From NCBI RefSeq assembly GCF_003991905.1, contig NZ_RSCL01000010.1, positions 248,001-312,000 on the forward strand: DNA of 64,000 nt, given 5' to 3'. This DNA is from Dulcicalothrix desertica PCC 7102. Lineage in GTDB: Bacteria > Cyanobacteriota > Cyanobacteriia > Cyanobacteriales > Nostocaceae. The position numbers and the translations under genes were made by a program. The stretch's first letter is position 1; every line of letters starts with the position of its first letter. This document shows positions 46,756-55,521 of the stretch, one piece after another. The notes below the pieces were generated by a model that saw only the letters and a list, made by a program, of their open reading frames with translations, was not told the DNA's origin and did not search any database.

Positions 46756-47976
46756 ATGTATGAAATGAAATGGTTATCTGTAGTTGGGATAGGTGAGGAT
46801 GGGCTTTCGGGGTTAGGTAATATTGCACGGTCTCTAGTTGACCAAGCATCTATATTGGTTGGTGGACGGCGCCATTTAGCGATGCTCAGTAATAATGATG
46901 GTCGGGAAAAAGTTGTTTGGAGTTCACCGATACAGCAAACTGTGGAAGAAATTATTAGAAGGCGCCCGAAGTCTGTTTGTGTTCTTGCTAGTGGTGACCC
47001 AATGTGTTTCGGGATTGGAGTTACGCTCACACGTTTTATTGATATATCAGAAATGACTATTATTCCCGCACCTTCTGCATTTAGTCTTGCTTGTGCGCGT
47101 TTAGGATGGTCTTTGACTGACGTGGAAACTTTTAGTTTGTGTGGGCGCCCAGTTGAATTAGCTAATTCATATTTTTACCTTGGCGCCAAATTACTTATTT
47201 TAAGCGCGGATAAACATACACCTGGAATTATTGCTGATAACTTGACAAAATCAGGATTTTGTGAAAGCAAAATTACGATTTTAGAACGAATGGGTAGTGT
47301 TGATGAGCGCATTGTTACAGGTATTGCTTCGCAAAATGGCGCCAATTTTAGAGATTTAGCGGATTTAAATACTATTGCAGTTGAGTGTATAGCTGATGTT
47401 GGAGTTACTGGCTTATCAAGATTAGCAGGTTTACCCGATAATGCTTATCACCATGATGGACAGTTAACCAAGCGCGAAGTTAGGGCAGTAACTCTAGCTG
47501 CACTGGCGCCAAAACCAGGAGAATTGTTATGGGATGTAGGTGCAGGTTGTGGTTCGATATCTATAGAGTGGATGCGAAGTCATTCTTCGTGCCGTGCAAT
47601 TGCAATTGAACAAAGTACATCAAGATTAAAATATATATCTGATAACGCAGCAAGTCTGGGTACTCCATATATAGACATAATTCAAGGAAAAGCACCTAAT
47701 GCTCTACAAAATTTATCTACACCCAATGTCATATTTATAGGTGGTGGTGTAACATCCGAGGGGGTATTAGAAACTTGTTGGCAAGCATTACCTAAAAATG
47801 GGCGCCTAGTAGCGAATGTCGTCACTATAGAAGGAGAGCAAAAACTATTTGAATGGTATCAAAAAGTTGGAGGAGAATTATCTCGCATTGCAATTCAAAG
47901 AGCAGAACCTATAGGTAAATTTATGGGGTGGAAAGCAATGGCGCCTGTTACACAATGGTCTGTAATAAAATCATAA
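46756..47976 (+). CDS. cobL: Precorrin-6Y C5,15-methyltransferase (CbiE-CbiT fusion)
   Basis: 406 residues. Residues ~1-220 are the CbiE tetrapyrrole methylase (WLSVVGIGEDGLSGLG; VLASGDPMCFGIG); residues ~230-400 are CbiT (WDVGAGCGSISIEWMR SAM site). The pair methylates C5 and C15 and decarboxylates the acetate side chain of precorrin-6B on the way to cobalamin. Start at ATG 46756 or 46765; AAGG lies before the first. cobK and cbiD, steps near this one, lie within 3 kb on the other strand, making a small cobalamin cluster. No B12 riboswitch motif is visible upstream. Confidence 0.95.
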   Translation: MYEMKWLSVVGIGEDGLSGLGNIARSLVDQASILVGGRRHLAMLSNNDGREKVVWSSPIQQTVEEIIRRRPKSVCVLASGDPMCFGIGVTLTRFIDISEMTIIPAPSAFSLACARLGWSLTDVETFSLCGRPVELANSYFYLGAKLLILSADKHTPGIIADNLTKSGFCESKITILERMGSVDERIVTGIASQNGANFRDLADLNTIAVECIADVGVTGLSRLAGLPDNAYHHDGQLTKREVRAVTLAALAPKPGELLWDVGAGCGSISIEWMRSHSSCRAIAIEQSTSRLKYISDNAASLGTPYIDIIQGKAPNALQNLSTPNVIFIGGGVTSEGVLETCWQALPKNGRLVANVVTIEGEQKLFEWYQKVGGELSRIAIQRAEPIGKFMGWKAMAPVTQWSVIKS

Positions 47977-47995
47977 TTTTTCATAATCTCTGAAA

Positions 47996-48346
47996 CTATT
48001 TATACTCTTCATTTTCTATGCATTTACGTAAATTTTGAAGAATTATTAATCTATATGTAGCATCTTGATAATTTTGCTTAGATGAAGAATTACCTAAAGA
48101 ACCAACTAATTCGTCACTCTCTTGAACAATAGCGTTACGGAAGAAGTCGCTGAATTTCCTCCGGTTCATACCTTCAAGTTGAATTGCAGAAACTTTTGCA
48201 GTTTCTCCATCTACCGTAATTTCTTGAGTTTGAGGTTGACCAATTTTAGAAAATTGGGATTGAGCTAACCAATGATAAAAATCATCAGAAATTTCAATAG
48301 CTTCAGCTTCTTCTTTATTATGTAAATAAAATGTGATATCTAACAT
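47996..48346 (-). CDS. Hypothetical protein within the cobalamin cluster
   Basis: 116 residues with an excellent ribosome site (AGGAGGA eight bases before ATG). Soluble, acidic; N-terminal TFYLHNKEEAEAIEISDDFY, central VDGETAKVSAIQLEGMNRRK. No known motif. It lies downstream of cobK on the same strand, 60 bases away, and is convergent with cobL (19 bases apart). A role in cobalamin synthesis cannot be claimed from position alone. Confidence 0.6.
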   Translation of the reverse strand: MLDITFYLHNKEEAEAIEISDDFYHWLAQSQFSKIGQPQTQEITVDGETAKVSAIQLEGMNRRKFSDFFRNAIVQESDELVGSLGNSSSKQNYQDATYRLIILQNLRKCIENEEYK

Positions 48347-48406
48347 TAACTATCCTCCTGAACTATCAATTGTGTAAACTTAACTTCAAAACTTTCTTCA
48401 AAAAAT

Positions 48407-49162
48407 TTAATAAACACCTAGTTTAGACACTAACCACGCCATCGCACCCTCAACGCAAGCAGTCCTTTTTACTTCTGGCATTGCTGAACGCTGTACCATT
48501 AGGACTTTTATGCCTAGTTCCCGTGCTGCGATAATTTTTGCATAAGTGGCGCCACCACCGCTATTTTTACTGACAATAGTATCTATATCGTACTCAAGCA
48601 AAAGTTTCTTTTCGTCTTCGAGTGAAAAAGGTCCACGTGCAAGTAATAATTTGCCCTGCGGTAAAGGTGTGTCGGGTGAGGGAGGGTCTATCGCGCGCAT
48701 CAAAAACCAGATATTATTGAGATTGGCGAAAGGCGCCAGTTGTTGTCTACCAATGGTGAGAAATACTCGTTTTGCTAAACTAGGGAGAATATTTGCTGCT
48801 GTTTCGACACTTTCTACTTCTATCCAGTTATCATTTTTGTCTTTTTCCCATGCGGGACGAACAAGCATTAAGCTAGGTATTTTAACTTCCTTGACAGCTG
48901 CTGCTGCATTCCATGATATTTGGGAAGCAAATGGGTGAGTTGCGTCGATAAGTAAATCTATTTGTTCTGTTTGTAAATATTTTACTAAGCCATCAATACC
49001 ACCGAAACCACCTATCCTAACAATTCCTGATACTTCACCCGGTTGGCTAGTGCGACCTGCAAGTGACACTCTTACCTCCAAACCAGGTATGTTAGAAGCC
49101 ATTGCCGCAAGTTCGGAAGCATCACCAGTCCCACCCAATATTAACAATCGTTTCAACATCAT
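48407..49162 (-). CDS. cobK: Precorrin-6A / cobalt-precorrin-6A reductase
   Basis: 251 residues. N-terminal LILGGTGDASELA is the nucleotide-binding start of CobK/CbiJ, with DATHPFASQISWNAAAA, FLTIGRQQL and ISKNSGG-type motif (VSKNSGGGATYAKI). It reduces precorrin-6A (or its cobalt form) with NADPH, just before CobL/CbiET. First codons are Met-Met; either may start. It lies 62 bases after cbiD on the same strand; the spacer consists of GGATGTAAC-type repeats. Confidence 0.92.
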   Translation of the reverse strand: MMLKRLLILGGTGDASELAAMASNIPGLEVRVSLAGRTSQPGEVSGIVRIGGFGGIDGLVKYLQTEQIDLLIDATHPFASQISWNAAAAVKEVKIPSLMLVRPAWEKDKNDNWIEVESVETAANILPSLAKRVFLTIGRQQLAPFANLNNIWFLMRAIDPPSPDTPLPQGKLLLARGPFSLEDEKKLLLEYDIDTIVSKNSGGGATYAKIIAARELGIKVLMVQRSAMPEVKRTACVEGAMAWLVSKLGVY

Positions 49163-49184
49163 ACACGTATGTAAATAGACCCAA

Positions 49185-49262
49185 CTAGCAACGGATAGAG
49201 CGGATGTAACGGATAATTAATTGGTCATGAAAAACCATCCGTTACATCCGTTGCATCCGTTG
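49185..49262. repeat. Inverted GGATGTAAC repeat reaching into cbiD
   Basis: AACGGATAGAGCGGATGTAACGGAT units face ATCCGTTACATCCGTTGCATCCGTTGC units around a short centre. The right arm is the translated 3' end of cbiD. Related copies at 43016, 56308 and 62613. Confidence 0.8.
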
Positions 49263-50298
49263 CCAGAATTACCCCCTTACGGTCAAATAAAATAACTTTC
49301 ACTCTTAAACAAACATCAGCATATTTTTTCACATAACTCTCCGCTTTCTGGCTAATTTTCTGTGCCAAATACCCAAATACATTATCTGCCAACCCCAAGT
49401 TAATTAAAACTTTATGTGCTGCGTCTGCTGTCTTCGCTTCTAATACTGCTTTTACTGCTTGCATATCTCCCCCTATTTCTACTACAGCAGCAGCTATAAT
49501 TTCTAACTTCGCATCAGCTAAATGACTCGATGTATTAAAAATACCGCCGGCTAATTTAATTAACTTTCCTTGATATCCTAATAATAATACTGAACTCGCT
49601 TTATACAATCCTGCTTCCACAAGCAAGGCGCCTATCCAGTTTCCAGTTTGTACAATAACATCTTCTGGTATAGATAAACGTTGTGCGACAGAGAAACCAT
49701 TGCTACCTATACAAAATACTAAATTCGGATTATTTTTAACTTTGTCTTGTAAATTAGTACGGAATTCTTCTAAGTGTTCTTCAACACTTAGTGGTTTTGA
49801 AATACCGCTGGTACCTAGTAAAGCTAAACCTTCTAATATACCGAAAGCTTCATTTGATGTACGTTGTGCAAGCAGGCGCCCTTCTGGAAAAATAATTCGT
49901 ACTGTCGCAGTTTTATCTTCGGGTATTATAGATAATAAATTTGTCTCAAATAATCGACGAGCAAAGCTGTAAATAGCTGCTTCACCCATTTGATTTTTGC
50001 CTAACCCTTCACCCGCTTCAAGTACCAATACTTGCTCTTGTCGTGGTGATAACTTTACTAATGCCCAAATTGGAGTATTCTTTGTTAAATCTAAATTGTC
50101 TCCTGGGTCGCTTTTTGTAATAGCCAAAGCTGTATGCGTTTCTAAACCAGCAACTTGCTGTATCTCTATTATTGCTGTATTGTCAAGCAAATCAAGAGTA
50201 ACAGTAGATATAGATTCTGTTGTATTTTGTAAGCGAAGCAAAGCAGCCTTTGCCGCAGCAACCGCGAAAACTGGTAGAGTGTAACCTGTACGTGCCAT
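49225..50298 (-). CDS. cbiD: Cobalt-precorrin-5B C1-methyltransferase
   Basis: 357 residues. MARTGYTLPVFAVAAAKAAL start, then GEGLGKNQMGEAAI, LALLGTSGISKPLS and LLLGYQGKLIKLAGGIFNTSSHLADAKLEI, the CbiD signature, so it ring-contracts/methylates at C1 in the anaerobic-type cobalamin route. Normal length except for the last ~12 residues (ATDATDVTDGFS), which are encoded by the GGATGTAAC nonamer repeat and look like a repeat-derived extension. First gene of a unit with cobK. Confidence 0.93.
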   Translation of the reverse strand: MARTGYTLPVFAVAAAKAALLRLQNTTESISTVTLDLLDNTAIIEIQQVAGLETHTALAITKSDPGDNLDLTKNTPIWALVKLSPRQEQVLVLEAGEGLGKNQMGEAAIYSFARRLFETNLLSIIPEDKTATVRIIFPEGRLLAQRTSNEAFGILEGLALLGTSGISKPLSVEEHLEEFRTNLQDKVKNNPNLVFCIGSNGFSVAQRLSIPEDVIVQTGNWIGALLVEAGLYKASSVLLLGYQGKLIKLAGGIFNTSSHLADAKLEIIAAAVVEIGGDMQAVKAVLEAKTADAAHKVLINLGLADNVFGYLAQKISQKAESYVKKYADVCLRVKVILFDRKGVILATDATDVTDGFS

Positions 50299-50317
50299 TA
50301 GATAATTTTAAATTTCT

Positions 50318-50408
50318 CTTGTGGGATGGGCATCCCTGCCCGTCCCAAAAGTTTAATACAAAAGGCGGGCAAGGATGCCCGCTCCACAAGATATATCTCC
50401 ACAAGAGA
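50318..50408. repeat. Inverted GGGCATCC/GGATGCCC repeats between cbiD and hsp20
   Basis: TGGGATGGGCATCCCTGCC followed at 50362 by GGCGGGCAAGGATGCCCGC and flanked by CTTGTGG/CCACAAG ends. A long imperfect hairpin; a partial copy is at 41490. Confidence 0.7.
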
Positions 50409-50417
50409 TATAGATAA

Positions 50418-50933
50418 TTATGCCTTTTGAACTGGCACATCTAAAATTTTTGGCGCCTCCCACGGTGCATTTGAACCAGGTAGCGCACGGTTGTCGTCAC
50501 CGAAGTTGATTTTCACGACTTTAGATTTGGTATCTTGGTCTTTGGGTAATATCAAAGTTAAGATACCATTTTTGAATTCAGCATTTACCTGTTCGTTTTT
50601 CACAGGTATTGGTAAGTTAATAACTCGTTCAAATTTACCATACTGAAATTCCGTATGATAAAAGCCCTGTTCATTTGAGTTATTATGGTAATGTATTTCA
50701 CCCTTGATTAATACTGCTTGTCGTGCGACATGAACCTCTAAGTCTTTACCGTCAATACCAGCTATTTCAGCGCGTAAAATCAAGCTGTCGTTTGTGTCTC
50801 TTAATTCGATATTTGGTTTTTGTATTGCTGGTAAGTTATAGCTACTACCTCCAAATATCTCATCAAACATTCTATCCATTTGACGGTGTAAGACTTGAAT
50901 TTCTTGAAAGGGGCGCCAGCGTATTAGTACCAT
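50418..50933 (-). CDS. Small heat-shock protein (Hsp20/alpha-crystallin family)
   Basis: 171 residues. N-terminal amphipathic arm (VLIRWRPFQEIQVLHRQMDR), alpha-crystallin domain ~45-145 with DSLILRAEIAGIDGKDLEV and the A-x-x-x-n-G-v-L signature AEFKNGILTLILPK. ATP-independent holdase that keeps unfolded proteins soluble; cyanobacterial members also guard membranes. Divergent from the hydrolase at 50989, with only ~55 bases between, so the two promoters overlap. No CIRCE element is visible in that gap. Confidence 0.92.
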   Translation of the reverse strand: MVLIRWRPFQEIQVLHRQMDRMFDEIFGGSSYNLPAIQKPNIELRDTNDSLILRAEIAGIDGKDLEVHVARQAVLIKGEIHYHNNSNEQGFYHTEFQYGKFERVINLPIPVKNEQVNAEFKNGILTLILPKDQDTKSKVVKINFGDDNRALPGSNAPWEAPKILDVPVQKA

Positions 50934-50988
50934 ACTTATAATTCACATAAATGCCTTTTCTTTGAATATAGCGAGAATTTTCAAAATT

Positions 50989-51840
50989 ATGCCTGTACGT
51001 TATACTCATACAAAAACTGATATCGAGCTATCATACCTCGAATGGAATCAAGGAAACGAGCCACTGCTGTTGTTGCACGGTATGGCAGATAATGCCTTAG
51101 TTTGGCTGAGTACTGGTGAGTATTTAGCACGTGATTATCATATTGTGGCGCCAGATATGCGTGGTCATGGTGAAAGCGGCAAACCTGAAAAAGACTATTA
51201 TAGTTTTGAGCTAGCAATAAATGACCTCGAAGCACTAATGGATAAACTCGGTTGGTCATCTGCTCATGTAGTAGCACATTCGTGGTCGGGAAAGCTTGCG
51301 GCAATTTGGGCACGCAAAAGTAGGGGGCGCCTGCGGAGTATGATATTGGTAGACCCAATTTTTATTTGGAAAATACCTAGCGTTTTTAAGTTAACTTTTC
51401 CATTTTTATACAAAGTATTACCTTTCCTCCAAGGAATGGGGCCTTTCTCTAGTTATGAAGCTGCTATAGAAAAAGCCAGACAAATGAACCAATATAAAGA
51501 TTGGACACCTTTACAGCAAGAAGTTTTTCAAGCCAGTATTGAGCAAAAATTAGATGGAACTTGGGGTAGCAAATTTACTATAGCCGCACGCGATGGAATT
51601 TTTGAGGAAGTTATGCGCGCTCCTGGTTTTACAACACCCATTGATACACCGTCTTTGTTTATCCAGCCAGAAAAAGGTGTAAATCGTCAAGAATGGCAAC
51701 TCAAACCCTATAAAACTTACCTAAAAAATTTACATGTGACTAGAGTACCCGGTAATCATTGGGCATTTTTGACTAAACCGGAAGAGTTTAATCGAACGGT
51801 TGAAAAGTTTTTGGGAGAGCAAAAAGACTTATTGACCTAG
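50989..51840 (+). CDS. Alpha/beta hydrolase
   Basis: 283 residues from ATG 50989; a TTG at 50962 would add nine residues without better evidence. Oxyanion region LLLHGMADNALVW, VVAPDMRGHGESGKPEKDYY, nucleophile elbow VVAHSWSGKLA (Ser in AHSWS), late His in PGNHWAFLT. Fits the Abhydrolase_1/6 family with cap insertion. Substrate unknown. Its stop overlaps a 36-residue membrane protein gene on the opposite strand by 12 bases. Confidence 0.85.
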   Translation: MPVRYTHTKTDIELSYLEWNQGNEPLLLLHGMADNALVWLSTGEYLARDYHIVAPDMRGHGESGKPEKDYYSFELAINDLEALMDKLGWSSAHVVAHSWSGKLAAIWARKSRGRLRSMILVDPIFIWKIPSVFKLTFPFLYKVLPFLQGMGPFSSYEAAIEKARQMNQYKDWTPLQQEVFQASIEQKLDGTWGSKFTIAARDGIFEEVMRAPGFTTPIDTPSLFIQPEKGVNRQEWQLKPYKTYLKNLHVTRVPGNHWAFLTKPEEFNRTVEKFLGEQKDLLT

Positions 51841-51939
51841 AAAACCTGTCAGTAAAAGTGGCGCCAGAATTAGTACGGCTAAGATAACCACCACAGTTAC
51901 AGGGTCGATGTTGATAATGTTCTTGTCAGGTTCTGGCAT
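51829..51939 (-). CDS. 36-residue single-membrane-span microprotein
   Basis: A short ORF on the minus strand, ATG at 51939, TAA at 51829, with a strong ribosome site AAGGTG six bases upstream. The product has a polar start (MPEPDKNIINIDP) and one hydrophobic helix (about residues 14-33, VTVVVILAVLILAPLLLTGF) ending LGQ. This is the size and plan of small thylakoid subunits of photosystems, cytochrome b6f or NDH-1, but I do not recognise it as PsbX/T/30, PetG/L/M/N or a Hli protein. It overlaps the end of the convergent hydrolase gene tail to tail. Confidence 0.6.
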   Translation of the reverse strand: MPEPDKNIINIDPVTVVVILAVLILAPLLLTGFLGQ

Positions 51940-52298
51940 ACTGCACCTTGTGTTAACTTCATAGCTAATTTTACATAAAAATATCATTTTGTTTCTAGAT
52001 GGCTCGCAAATAAACCCGAAATTTTACGGTTGGTGTCAGGCGCCTGTCTGGTGGAATATATAAATATAGGTATACTTACTGGATATTTCAGGGCTGTTTA
52101 AAATAGCTTTACTTTCGATTGAATATCTTTTGGTATAAACTATATAACACTTTATAGTGTAAATTTGTCTTGTAAATAAATACAAATAAGTTTTAAATTT
52201 TAAGTTGAAATTTTGAGAAGTTTGATATTGAATCTCAAACTCAACCTGAGCGAATCTAAAATTTATTTGGCTTTGGGTGCCAACATAAAATAATTACT
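51940..52298. other. Intergenic region between microprotein and PhoH-type gene
   Basis: 359 bases. Holds the microprotein promoter (leftward) and the PhoH-type gene promoter (rightward). AT-rich with one GGCGCC; no further ORF or hairpin stands out. Confidence 0.4.
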
Positions 52299-53618
52299 AT
52301 GAAAAAAACCTTTGTCCTTGATACCAACGTTTTGCTACATGACCCGACCGCGATATTACGGTTTCAGGACAATGATGTGGTGTTGCCTATTACAGTGATA
52401 GAGGAACTCGACCGCTTTAAGAAGCAAGCGGAAATGACGGGACGTAACGCACGTCAAGTATCACGTTCTTTAGATGCTTTACGTGAACAAGGTCATTTAA
52501 TTGATGGAGTCACAATTAATAACAGCGGTACCGTCAAAGTAGCTCTTTGTAGCAGAGAAATACTAAACTCGCTTCCGGTTGAACTCGCACACGGCAATGG
52601 AGATAACGCAATTCTTGCAGTTGCCTTAGAAATAAAACGGACAGGAGCATCGCACGTAGTCCTGGTAAGTAAAGATACAAACCTACGTATTAAAGCTGAT
52701 GCAGTTGGATTAGAAGCAGAAGACTACGAAACCGATAAAGTTGATATCGATGAACTATATACAGGTACAGCAGAAGCACTTGTTGAGACATCAGAGGTTG
52801 ACGAACTATATAAATTGGGATGTGTGATGCTTGATACCAAGTTTTTCCCAAACCAAGCTGTAACTCTTGTCGATAAATCAAACCCTTCACACACAGGTTT
52901 GGGAGTAGTTAGCCACGGTAGAATTATTCCTCTAGCTAAAATTTCTAACGGTAGCGTTTCGCGCATTCAACCCCGTAACCGTGAACAAAAATTTGCTCTT
53001 GATTTATTATTGAACGATTCTATACCTTTGGTAACGCTAGTTGGCAAAGCCGGTACCGGAAAAACACTGCTTGCTATTGCCGCAGGACTACAAAAAGTTG
53101 CTGACGAACGTATCTACACTCGGTTACTTATATCTCGTCCCGTTGTCCCAATGGGAAGGGACATTGGTTTTTTACCAGGAGACATCGAAGATAAACTCAC
53201 TCCCTGGATGCAACCCTTGTATGACAACTTTGATTTAATCTTTGGTACACAAGACCCTTCTGGAAAACCCGCACACTGGCGCCGGGGACACGAAGAACTC
53301 ATTGAGCGTGGTATGCTGCAAATCGAACCATTAACTTATATTCGTGGTAGAACCATACCCAAACAGTTCTTGGTTGTTGATGAAGCGCAAAATTTAACAC
53401 CCCACGAGGTAAAAACTATCCTCACACGCGCAGGGGAAGGTACAAAAATAATATTAACAGGAGACCCAGACCAAATAGATAATCCATATGTTGACGCAGC
53501 AAGCAACGGTCTAACCTACATAGTAGAACGTTTCAAAGAAGAACCCCTAGCAGGTCACATCACCCTAGGCAAAGGAGAACGTTCTAACTTGGCAGAACGA
53601 GCAGCATTATTGCTTTAA
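52299..53618 (+). CDS. PIN-PhoH family ATPase/ribonuclease (YlaK type)
   Basis: 439 residues. Residues 1-~130 are a PIN nuclease domain (FVLDTNVLLHDP; VIEELDRFK; GDNAILAVAL, VVLVSKDTNLRIKA give the acidic cluster). Residues ~225-439 are the PhoH ATPase: Walker A VGKAGTGKTLLAIA near 248, LISRPVVPMGRDIGFLPGD, Walker B QFLVVDEAQNLTPHEV, and ILTGDPDQIDNP. PIN-PhoH proteins are ATP-driven RNA unwinders and ribonucleases. Heptamer repeats (GTGCTGA)n follow directly at 53621-53645. Confidence 0.93.
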   Translation: MKKTFVLDTNVLLHDPTAILRFQDNDVVLPITVIEELDRFKKQAEMTGRNARQVSRSLDALREQGHLIDGVTINNSGTVKVALCSREILNSLPVELAHGNGDNAILAVALEIKRTGASHVVLVSKDTNLRIKADAVGLEAEDYETDKVDIDELYTGTAEALVETSEVDELYKLGCVMLDTKFFPNQAVTLVDKSNPSHTGLGVVSHGRIIPLAKISNGSVSRIQPRNREQKFALDLLLNDSIPLVTLVGKAGTGKTLLAIAAGLQKVADERIYTRLLISRPVVPMGRDIGFLPGDIEDKLTPWMQPLYDNFDLIFGTQDPSGKPAHWRRGHEELIERGMLQIEPLTYIRGRTIPKQFLVVDEAQNLTPHEVKTILTRAGEGTKIILTGDPDQIDNPYVDAASNGLTYIVERFKEEPLAGHITLGKGERSNLAERAALLL

Positions 53619-53710
53619 GAGTGCTGAGTGCTGAGTGCTGAGTGCGAAACTCATGACAATAAGCTTGCAAATGTAAGATGCTCCCATTTTTCAATAATCT
53701 AAAATCTAAA

Positions 53711-54067
53711 ATGAGTATAGAAGTTTACGGTATTCCTAACTGTGGCACCTGCAAAAAAGCTTTGCAATGGCTACAAACTAATGAGATAGAGTACGAATTT
53801 ATTAATACTAAAGAAAGCCCTCCTGCACGGCAATTAATCGAAGCTTGGGTAAAGAGTTTAGGTTCGCTACCAATGCGGAATACTTCCGGTCAATCTTACC
53901 GTGCATTAGGTGAAGAAAGAAAAACTTGGAGCGATGAACAGTGGGTTGAAGCTTTTGCTCAAGACACCATGCTACTAAAGCGTCCTTTATTTGTAAAAGA
54001 GGAAACAGCAGTTATGGTTGGGTTTAAAGGTACAAATGAAGAAATACGCGAAAAATTGGGGATTTAG
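53711..54067 (+). CDS. Spx/ArsC-like (MgsR family) thioredoxin-fold protein
   Basis: 118 residues from ATG 53711; an upstream in-frame ATG at 53678 would add only repeat-like residues. MSIEVYGIPNCGTCKKALQW has the CxxC redox pair (Cys11, Cys14) of Spx/MgsR-type proteins; true glutaredoxin-coupled ArsC has CxxS-like or single-Cys variants. LLKRPLFVKE matches the family 'RPi' loop. It could be an arsenate reductase-like enzyme or an RNA-polymerase-binding redox regulator; the CxxC motif fits the latter or an uncharacterised group. Confidence 0.78.
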   Translation: MSIEVYGIPNCGTCKKALQWLQTNEIEYEFINTKESPPARQLIEAWVKSLGSLPMRNTSGQSYRALGEERKTWSDEQWVEAFAQDTMLLKRPLFVKEETAVMVGFKGTNEEIREKLGI

Positions 54068-54147
54068 ATACTGAGTATACTAAATACATGTATACTACAT
54101 CCGAGATGTGACAGAATCACTATAGTGTTGTAATTCATCCAGATTCG

Positions 54148-54561
54148 ATGTCTTCAAGTAATCAAACCCTCGATTTTGCAATCCAACGCTTGCGGGAAGT
54201 ACGTCGCTTACTGCTGCGTCTGCACAAAGCGCTTTTAGATTCGGAACGGACCTTATATGAGCAAATATACGGACATATCCAGTCGAGTAATGAGTTCCTT
54301 GGGCTAGTTATAAACCATGAGTGGTTTAACTGGCTACATGGAATTTCGCAGCTAATCGTCCGAATGGATGAAGTGTTGTTTTCAAAACAGCCTGTAGCAA
54401 TTGAACAGCCTAATGAGTTATTGGAGCAAGCTCGAACGTTACTCCAACCTAATAATGAAGGTACACCTTTAGAGCAGCGATACTTTCACGCAATTCAACG
54501 TGACCCTAATATTGCTTTGATGCACGCTGAATTGGCACAGATGCTTAGTGTTGAGCGTTAA
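54148..54561 (+). CDS. Conserved hypothetical helical protein
   Basis: 137 residues, soluble and helical: FAIQRLREVRRLLLRLHKALLD, then a Trp-containing stretch NHEWFNWLHGISQLIVRMDEVL and a C-terminal helix after a linker. No metal or catalytic motif. I recall such proteins only as unnamed bacterial hypotheticals. It follows the Spx-like gene by 80 bases and may share its transcript. Confidence 0.6.
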   Translation: MSSSNQTLDFAIQRLREVRRLLLRLHKALLDSERTLYEQIYGHIQSSNEFLGLVINHEWFNWLHGISQLIVRMDEVLFSKQPVAIEQPNELLEQARTLLQPNNEGTPLEQRYFHAIQRDPNIALMHAELAQMLSVER

Positions 54562-54585
54562 TATTTGTTGGAAGTACGTGGGTGG

Positions 54586-55494
54586 TTATTTTTGGGTGGG
54601 GTTGGCATAAAATCCTAGGTGGTTGGCAACTGGACGAGCTACCATTGGCAGTTTTGTATGAATTGGTGCGTTAAGAAGTTTGGCGCCATTGGGGGTAGAT
54701 ATTGCCAAGGTTGTTGAACCTCCTCCGTCAAGGTTTAGTGCTGTATAGGCGCCAAATTCTGTTATAAATTTAGTCAATTCGGTTTTAGTTAGTCCTTCAC
54801 TATATAAAGGTTGCTTACCATCTACTAAAACTAGCCATAACTTTTTACCTTCTTTGTCAACTGCTGCGGCAACACGCGGGTAAGGTTTATCTTTATTGTC
54901 AATTTTACTCTGGGTTTTGCCGCGTTGTATCAAAATTTCGGCACCTGCTATTCCATGAACTGTACCCGCAGGACATTCTTCACCACCTGGAATTTGAACT
55001 TGGTTATTTGCTGTAAAACACAATACATTCCACTTTGGTTCTACTGACGAATAGGTCTTACTATTTGATATAAGTTGTCCCAATACATTTGCCGTATCAT
55101 TTGTCTGTGGATAATAATCCCAAGGTGTAGCTTCGCGAAAAGGATAAAAGTAACTGCCGTTAATAGCTAGCTGTAGTTTCAACTCATTAACGAATTCAGG
55201 TATAGTTTTGGCTATAGTTTCTGTATCTGTTTTTAAAACACTTGCACCTGGAGTTACAAATGGCTTGACTCCAGGCGCCGTTAAGTCAATGCTGATGATA
55301 TGTATCAAGACCGGACGTGGTGTAACACGCGCTATACGCTGATAAATAATACCTTGAAATAATTCACGCTGCTCTGCTGTGCGAGGTGGGCGTATAAAAT
55401 GTAACCACCCATATAGTATTAATGGAAAACCCAGTATAATCGTTCCTATTATCAAGGCAATATTTTGCTTACGAATTTTGACTTGATGCTGCAT
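54586..55494 (-). CDS. Phosphodiester glycosidase (NAGPA-type) family protein
   Basis: 302 residues with an N-terminal membrane helix (IALIIGTIILGFPLILYGWL) and an exported domain. The LNLDGGGSTTLAI motif near residue 265 and INGSYFYPFREATPWDYYP are typical for the NAGPA family (N-acetylglucosamine-1-phosphodiester alpha-N-acetylglucosaminidase and relatives), thought to cut phosphodiester-linked sugars of cell-envelope polymers. Divergent from the pentapeptide gene with 27 bases between starts. Confidence 0.85.
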   Translation of the reverse strand: MQHQVKIRKQNIALIIGTIILGFPLILYGWLHFIRPPRTAEQRELFQGIIYQRIARVTPRPVLIHIISIDLTAPGVKPFVTPGASVLKTDTETIAKTIPEFVNELKLQLAINGSYFYPFREATPWDYYPQTNDTANVLGQLISNSKTYSSVEPKWNVLCFTANNQVQIPGGEECPAGTVHGIAGAEILIQRGKTQSKIDNKDKPYPRVAAAVDKEGKKLWLVLVDGKQPLYSEGLTKTELTKFITEFGAYTALNLDGGGSTTLAISTPNGAKLLNAPIHTKLPMVARPVANHLGFYANPTQK

Positions 55495-55521
55495 CGCTGG
55501 TTTTAGTTCCGAAAATCAAAT

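Noticed and set aside
50962-50988. TTG start for the alpha/beta hydrolase
   Set aside because: Rare start with no better ribosome site; the added nine residues do not fit the family start.
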